DNA from: Gemmatimonadota bacterium
GTDB taxonomy: Bacteria > Gemmatimonadota > Gemmatimonadetes > Gemmatimonadales > GWC2-71-9
Reading direction: 5' to 3'
Length of the DNA: 43,088 bases
Assembly: GCA_022562295.1 (NCBI GenBank)
Contig: JADFPO010000019.1
Coordinates: forward strand, 1-43,088
In this document: piece by piece, positions 39,081 through 43,088 of the stretch
How the letters are laid out: each line of letters begins with the position of its first letter
Numbering within the stretch: the stretch's first letter is position 1
Position numbers and translations under genes: made by a program
Notes under the pieces: generated by a model
The model's input: the letters and a program-made list of their open reading frames with translations, nothing else
Databases searched by the model: none
Told to the model about the DNA's origin: nothing

Positions 39081-39563
39081 TCAATCGGACGAATCCCGGG
39101 TAGCGGCGGGCGCGCCGCGAACGAATTCGATGTAATCGGTTGAGACCAGTTTCTCGCCGGCTTCACGCCGTAGCAACATGATTTGTCCGCGGTGATACGC
39201 ACCGTGCAGCGCGACGTGCGTGAGGATGTCATCGATCCTCGAGTGGCATTCGCGACCGGCGCTGTTCCGGTATTCGATCATGCGGGCCAGCGCCGATTCA
39301 TCCAACGTCTCAATGTAGTCTCGATACGCCCCGTGGTTGGCAGTCGCAACAGTCTCGTACTCCTCCAACGCCATCGTCGGCCAGACGGCGACGGTGGGAG
39401 TTCGGCCCTCCAGCCGCGCCAGCCACACGTGCTCCGCCCCAAGGATGTGACCGTACAGACCCAACGAGCCCTCATGCCGCTCCCCGCTCCGGCGCATTGC
39501 CAGCAACACTCGCTCGTCCGCCCATTTGAGGTGGTCGAACATTCGTACGATGTGACCGATCAT
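39081..39563 (-). CDS. DinB-family four-helix protein
   Basis: DinB/DfsB-type four-helix bundle, 160 residues. The metal-binding His pattern is visible: His in GHILGAEHVWLARL of helix 2 and two His in ILTHVALHGAYHRGQIMLL of the last helix. The first helix starts MIGHIVRMFDHLKWADERVL. Members include bacillithiol- and mycothiol-linked transferases and damage-inducible proteins of unknown function. The gene begins 20 nt after the DUF3052 fusion gene stop and is likely in the same transcript. The substrate thiol is unknown. Confidence 0.9.
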   Translation of the reverse strand: MIGHIVRMFDHLKWADERVLLAMRRSGERHEGSLGLYGHILGAEHVWLARLEGRTPTVAVWPTMALEEYETVATANHGAYRDYIETLDESALARMIEYRNSAGRECHSRIDDILTHVALHGAYHRGQIMLLRREAGEKLVSTDYIEFVRGAPAATRDSSD

Positions 39564-39583
39564 GACAAGTTGTCTCCCGCGGT

Positions 39584-40378
39584 CTAACCCGCCGATTTGG
39601 ATTTACGGCGAGTGAATCGCAATCCGGTCCATGTCGCGTCTATGGAACACACCTTGTAGTCAACCAGACCCGAGGCCATACCGACCTTTCGCACGACAAC
39701 CTGGGACAGGTCAGTGGCGACGCCGGAAGACTTTTTCGGCCAAGCTATCCACAGACCGCCCGACCCCGCCACGGATCCTAGATGCGCAACACGACGCTCG
39801 AGATCGCGGCGGGACTTGGTGAACCAAACGGTCAGATCGGACCGACCTCGTGCTCCTCTCCGAAGTACCACGCCGTCGGGCAGGTCGCTGAGAAGCTGTT
39901 CGAACCCTGTTGGCGCCCCGATCAACGCCACCACGGAGTCAGCGCTGATGCCGAGCTTCTTGGGCAGCGGTGTTCCAGAATAACCCTCCAGCAGGGACTT
40001 GGGCACAACCGGTCGGGCCGGCGGATGAGCAATCGCTCGCTTGAGAGCACTCCTAATGCGAGACCAAGAAGTATAGACCGCATCTGGCAGATGGCGTTTG
40101 ATGCGAGTCACCTTCTCGGGCACCCTCCCCCCTCCCGCGAAAACCAGGGGAACGTGCCGAGTGGACTTGTAGTGTCGCAGCGCCAACCCAATGTCTCGTC
40201 CCTGAGCGGGCAGACGTGACAGATCGATCACCACCGCTGCGGGCGGACGATCGCGCATGAGACGGAGCGCAGTGGGCGCCTCCGGATCGTAGACTACGTG
40301 GTATCCCGAAGCCCTCAACCGTGACACACACTGCTCGGCTTCATCAGCGTTCCAGTGAATCAGTCCAACTCGCTGCAT
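39584..40378 (-). CDS. Pseudo-receiver fused to DUF3052
   Basis: A two-domain protein of 264 residues. Residues 1-115 follow the receiver fold (VGLIHWNADEAEQCVSRLRASGY, then AAVVIDLSRLPAQGRDIGLAL with an Asp at the phospho-acceptor position, and VPLVFAGGG), but the acidic pair at the first strand is missing and the usual Lys region reads VYTSWSRI. It is therefore a degenerate receiver. Residues about 130-262 are a complete DUF3052 domain: YSGTPLPKKLGI, VALIGAPTGFEQLLSDLP, GGLWIAWPKKSSGVATDL and GLVDYKVCSIDATWTGLRF. DUF3052 usually occurs alone. The fusion suggests an adaptor or regulator, with no known activity. Confidence 0.83.
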   Translation of the reverse strand: MQRVGLIHWNADEAEQCVSRLRASGYHVVYDPEAPTALRLMRDRPPAAVVIDLSRLPAQGRDIGLALRHYKSTRHVPLVFAGGGRVPEKVTRIKRHLPDAVYTSWSRIRSALKRAIAHPPARPVVPKSLLEGYSGTPLPKKLGISADSVVALIGAPTGFEQLLSDLPDGVVLRRGARGRSDLTVWFTKSRRDLERRVAHLGSVAGSGGLWIAWPKKSSGVATDLSQVVVRKVGMASGLVDYKVCSIDATWTGLRFTRRKSKSAG

Positions 40379-40476
40379 TCGGTAGCCGCCTGATTATTCG
40401 AATCGCCGGTGGCCGGCAGGGCGTCGAAGACATCCACATAAGAGAACGCGGAGTGCCGGGTCTCCGATCGACCCAT

Positions 40477-41079
40477 TCACTCATGCGGCGTGGTCGTGCT
40501 CCGTCGCGGAAAGAAGCGGGGGACCCGCCGACTGTACTCCTCATACGCGCTGCCAAATCGATCGCGTAGCTCCCGTTCCTCCAACACGACAATGAAGTAG
40601 ATCGCCGGCACAGTAAGCGCAAACATGATGTACATCCCCAGGTAGTTCGCGATGAGGGCGTATCCCAGCACCCCAAGAAGCGCCTCGACGTATCGCGGAT
40701 GGCGGATCCGGCCGTAGATCCCTTCGGTAAGGAGTTTTCCTTTCTCACCGCCACGAGACAGTTCCGGAATACCTGCTAGTATGGCCATGGTGAGATACTT
40801 CTTTCGTTTGACCGCGATCGTGATCCCGAATGCGACACAGATTGCTCCCAATGCGATCAACGGGAGACTGGTTCCGAAATCGGTGCTCACCAACTGAGTG
40901 CGGACCCCAAAGAGCCCCACCATCATTCCGACGACCGGCAAGCCAAGAATCGCATACGTCCAGCCGGCGCCCAGTTTGCGCCAAAACCCGGCCATCGGGT
41001 GAATGACGAACCACAACAAGAGACCGGGCGGCAGGGAGATCAGCAATACGACCGCAACGAAGTACCGTACCGAGTTCAC
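40477..41079 (-). CDS. ICMT-like membrane methyltransferase
   Basis: Integral membrane methyltransferase of the isoprenylcysteine carboxyl methyltransferase/phospholipid methyltransferase superfamily. The 200 residues have five hydrophobic helices and the C-terminal SAM-binding signature: LLTEGIYGRIRHPRYVEALLGVLGYAL, then EERELRDRFGSAYEEYSRRVPRFFP. The RHPRY and EE..L...FG..Y..Y motifs are the defining ones. In bacteria such proteins modify isoprenoids, lipids or unknown acceptors; no partner is evident here. The gene starts 21 nt after the GNAT gene stop. Confidence 0.87.
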   Translation of the reverse strand: MNSVRYFVAVVLLISLPPGLLLWFVIHPMAGFWRKLGAGWTYAILGLPVVGMMVGLFGVRTQLVSTDFGTSLPLIALGAICVAFGITIAVKRKKYLTMAILAGIPELSRGGEKGKLLTEGIYGRIRHPRYVEALLGVLGYALIANYLGMYIMFALTVPAIYFIVVLEERELRDRFGSAYEEYSRRVPRFFPRRSTTTPHE

Positions 41080-41100
41080 GATCTTGGCTCCACCGACTGG

Positions 41101-41667
41101 TCAGCGTTCACCGGAATCCGAGAGTTGATCGTACTCCGAGCGCAGAATACCGCAGATGACCACGTCCACAAAGGCGCCCCACTTCTTGACATGCTGCCTA
41201 AGGAGGCCTTCGTATTTCATCCCCAGTTTTTCCATCACGCGCCCCGACTGTAGGTTTTCCGCAAAGTAACACGCAAAAATACGGTTCAGATCGAGTTGCT
41301 CAAAACCATACCGTAGCACCGCGTGTCCCGCTTCGGTAGCATAGCCGTGGCCCCAGTACGGCTTGCCGATCCAGTAACCGATTTCGCCGCACCGATGCTC
41401 CTGTCGCACATGAATCCCGAAGGCCCCCAGCAGGGCGTCGGATTCCCGAGCGGTGATCGCGAAGGACGTTCCCTCTCCGCTCTCGAAGGCGGATTGATGC
41501 CGGGCAATCCATTTCTCCGCCATCGCCGTTTCGTAGGGATGTGGAATGTTCTGTGTCGCTGCGGCTATGGCACGATCCCCTGCGAGCCGGCGCACTTCGG
41601 GGGCATCGGTCATCTCGAACGCCCGCAATCGAAGTCGATCGGTGTCGAGTGATGGGTAGACGGTCAC
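41101..41667 (-). CDS. GNAT N-acetyltransferase (RimJ/RimL type)
   Basis: Acetyl-CoA-dependent N-acetyltransferase of 188 residues. The N-terminus has the typical TDRLRLRAFEMTDAPEVRRLA. The acetyl-CoA-binding motif A appears as IGYWIGKPYWGHGYATEAGHAVLRYGFE, and motif B as RIFACYFAENLQSGRVMEKLGMKYEGLLR. This matches the RimJ/RimL/YjcK group, which acetylates ribosomal proteins or small molecules. The start is GTG. A 12-bp palindrome lies 8 nt upstream. The acceptor substrate is not predictable. Confidence 0.9.
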   Translation of the reverse strand: MTVYPSLDTDRLRLRAFEMTDAPEVRRLAGDRAIAAATQNIPHPYETAMAEKWIARHQSAFESGEGTSFAITARESDALLGAFGIHVRQEHRCGEIGYWIGKPYWGHGYATEAGHAVLRYGFEQLDLNRIFACYFAENLQSGRVMEKLGMKYEGLLRQHVKKWGAFVDVVICGILRSEYDQLSDSGER

Positions 41668-41674
41668 AACGCCT

Positions 41675-41686
41675 TATGCATGCATA
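41675..41686. promoter_or_regulatory. 12-bp palindrome upstream of GNAT gene
   Basis: TATGCATGCATA is a perfect palindrome lying 8-19 nt before the GTG start of the GNAT gene, where a ribosome-binding site would be expected; no Shine-Dalgarno is visible. It could be part of a -10 element or an operator. The evidence is positional only. Confidence 0.3.
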
Positions 41687-41713
41687 TGTCGGTCTGAAGT
41701 CATGAGCAGCGCC

Positions 41714-42151
41714 CTATCTGTCCGATTGTACCGCCCGGAGATCCATGCTCCACGCTCCCGCGCCGCGCCACAGGATGAACCAACTCATGGCCATCACCAC
41801 CAAGGGGACAATAGGCTCACTCGGCTGGAGCGGAAACAGCGATGGGTCGTCAACCACCACATGCACGTACGTCGCGACCACCATGATGGCCGTCACCACG
41901 ACGCTCGCCACACGGGCGAACGCACCGACGGCTAGCGCCGCACCAACGGCGATCTCCACGAACGGCACCGACCACCGGCTGAGCGTGTAAAACGGCAGGT
42001 TGGCCGCCACAAGCTGCCCGGACCACGCTTCGGCTAGCATCGGTACGAGCAACTTCATCGCCCCGCTCATCAGGAACACCATTGCCAATACCAACCGAAG
42101 TACGCCGGCTACTTTGTCGTCAGTGGTGTTGCGAATCGCGTCGACAGTCAA
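41714..42151 (-). CDS. DoxX family membrane protein
   Basis: Four-helix membrane protein of 145 residues. The DoxX pattern is visible: LRLVLAMVFLMSGAMKLL in helix 1, a short loop, WSVPFVEIAVGAALAVG in helix 2, VVVTAIMVVATYVHVVV in helix 3 and VMAMSWFILWRGAGAWSMD at the end. Members act as small quinone-linked or redox-related membrane proteins, with few defined functions. It overlaps the enoyl-CoA hydratase stop by 4 nt, so the two genes are co-translated, though no functional link is obvious. Confidence 0.85.
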   Translation of the reverse strand: MTVDAIRNTTDDKVAGVLRLVLAMVFLMSGAMKLLVPMLAEAWSGQLVAANLPFYTLSRWSVPFVEIAVGAALAVGAFARVASVVVTAIMVVATYVHVVVDDPSLFPLQPSEPIVPLVVMAMSWFILWRGAGAWSMDLRAVQSDR

Positions 42152-42927
42152 GGTGAATCGCCTCCGCGCTTAAAGGTTCTCCACACGTATTGGCGAATCA
42201 GCGTCATCGTTTCCGCGCTGGTCCACACGTCGCTGACCTCAGCATCGAGCTGTTCCGCCCCGCGGCGCATGCGTTCGAGCACCGGCCACCTCACCAGTTC
42301 TTTGGTGAGGCGAAAGGCACTGAGGTTGACACCCGCTAGGCGATTCGCCCATTCCACCGACCGATCGAGAAGGTCATCCGGTGGGACAGTCTCATCCACC
42401 AAGCCGCGCTCGAGCGCCTCCTCCGGCTCGTATGTCTGTCCCCCGTAAAGGACTTCCCCGAAGTGCCTGGTGGGAATGGCGAAGCGCATGGCCTCGAGTG
42501 GTGCCGCGGGAAACGGAACGCCCACGAGCAACTCAGGTACACCAACCCTACTACCGCCTTGCGCAATGAGGCGGCGGTCGGCCATACACGCCAGCACGCA
42601 CCCACCCGCAATCGCGTGACCGTTGATGGCCGCGACTAAGGGATTCTTGAAGCTGAAGATTGTGGTACAGAACTCGGCGAGCACGGGGAGGAAATGCCGC
42701 AAATAGTCAGTCCCCTCATCCATCACGCGGAGCAGGTCCACGCCTGCCGAGAAAATCGTTCCAATTCCGGTGAGGACCACTGCCTGCGCGGATTCCGAGA
42801 GGTCGTCAATCTGCGTCGCGAGCGCACGGCAGAATTCGACATCGAGGGCATTTGCCTTGCCGTGCCGCATGTGGAGGATCGCAACATCGTTGCGGGACTC
42901 GACCTCGATCACAAGCGCCTCCGTCAC
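42148..42927 (-). CDS. Enoyl-CoA hydratase/isomerase family protein
   Basis: Crotonase-fold enzyme of 259 residues. The oxyanion-hole loops are FSAGVDL and NGHAIAGGCVLACMADRR; the VGVPELLVGVPFP segment places a Glu at the usual catalytic position, and a second Glu occurs in PLEAMR. The family covers hydratases, isomerases, hydrolases and others, so the reaction cannot be fixed. The gene begins 90 nt from an upstream gene that enters from the right edge, and it is followed by DoxX with a 4-nt overlap. Confidence 0.9.
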   Translation of the reverse strand: MTEALVIEVESRNDVAILHMRHGKANALDVEFCRALATQIDDLSESAQAVVLTGIGTIFSAGVDLLRVMDEGTDYLRHFLPVLAEFCTTIFSFKNPLVAAINGHAIAGGCVLACMADRRLIAQGGSRVGVPELLVGVPFPAAPLEAMRFAIPTRHFGEVLYGGQTYEPEEALERGLVDETVPPDDLLDRSVEWANRLAGVNLSAFRLTKELVRWPVLERMRRGAEQLDAEVSDVWTSAETMTLIRQYVWRTFKRGGDSP

Positions 42928-43017
42928 CGCGTGCGTATGAACCCCGAGGTATGGACTTCATCCGGGCCGCCACCTACACCATCCAGTGGTAGTAGATGCC
43001 ACGTGGTACTGACGATA

Positions 43018-43088
43018 TCAAGAGGTCAGCGGATCGCCCGCCGTACGCATCATCATCGCCATGAAGTCGGTAGCAAAGCCTTGGCCGC
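43018..43088 (-). CDS. 3' end of an unidentified gene
   Basis: Reading the minus strand from the right edge, an open frame of about 23 codons ends GFATDFMAMMMRTAGDPLTS and a TGA at 43020-43018. The methionine-rich tail reads like a real protein end, and the position on the same strand as the enoyl-CoA hydratase would allow co-transcription. Too little is visible to name a family; the frame choice rests only on the open frame and plausibility. Confidence 0.35.
   Translation of the reverse strand, partial: GQGFATDFMAMMMRTAGDPLTS

Overview
The window is a GC-rich, densely coded bacterial chromosome segment. An Mla-type lipid transport operon, several lipoprotein and Sec signal peptides and a TupA-type periplasmic protein point to a Gram-negative (diderm) cell. 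The mix of families (DUF2203, DUF3052, DUF6504, radical SAM plus ImuB plus DnaE2) would suit Gemmatimonadota or a related environmental phylum, but that is inference; no rRNA or other marker is present to settle it. No rRNA, tRNA, CRISPR array, transposase or phage gene was seen.

Region 1 (1-13 kb). On the minus strand lie mlaE, mlaF and mlaD (partial), preceded by a 4-TM protein and DUF2203, with a short mutY embedded on the opposite strand between mlaE and mlaF. A second minus-strand run reads SnoaL-like, DUF72, response regulator with a C-terminal membrane helix, orphan TupA-like binding protein, glutamine-dependent NAD synthetase, acyl-CoA thioesterase and patatin, with several 1-4 nt overlaps. 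A plus-strand pair codes for a nucleoside hydrolase and a 3-hydroxyacyl-CoA dehydrogenase.

Region 2 (12.3-19.6 kb). A DtxR/MntR-type repressor has a good inverted repeat on its own promoter. Around it are a Nudix hydrolase, two alpha/beta hydrolases, an RsbRD_N-like protein coupled to a dicarboxylate/glutamate symporter, a C-terminal scrap of an S9 peptidase, a DUF402 protein and an M29-like lipoprotein whose metal ligands appear replaced.

Region 3 (19.6-27 kb). A two-gene island holds a large Eco57I-type N6-adenine methyltransferase overlapping an SNF2-type helicase, with no recognisable nuclease. It may be an undescribed or reduced defence system. It is followed by a convergent phosphate pair (Na/Pi cotransporter and PhoU).

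Region 4 (27.2-33.8 kb). This is a mutasome-type DNA damage cassette: a small zinc-ribbon protein, a radical SAM protein in the usual ImuA position, ImuB, DUF6504 and DnaE2. Its promoter overlaps an 11-bp-period direct repeat that looks like an SOS operator. Two copies of a composite minisatellite (8-bp, 10-bp and 31-bp periods, none divisible by three) lie in this cassette, one in the tail of the radical SAM gene and one inside imuB. This is the most unusual signal in the window.

Region 5 (33.8-43 kb). This holds gamma-glutamyltransferase, a polysaccharide deacetylase, a decayed DUF1330 gene, a cyclophilin-type lipoprotein, a long inverted-repeat element, ketopantoate reductase, dodecin, DinB, a receiver-DUF3052 fusion, an ICMT-like methyltransferase, GNAT, DoxX and enoyl-CoA hydratase, plus the 3' end of an unidentified gene.
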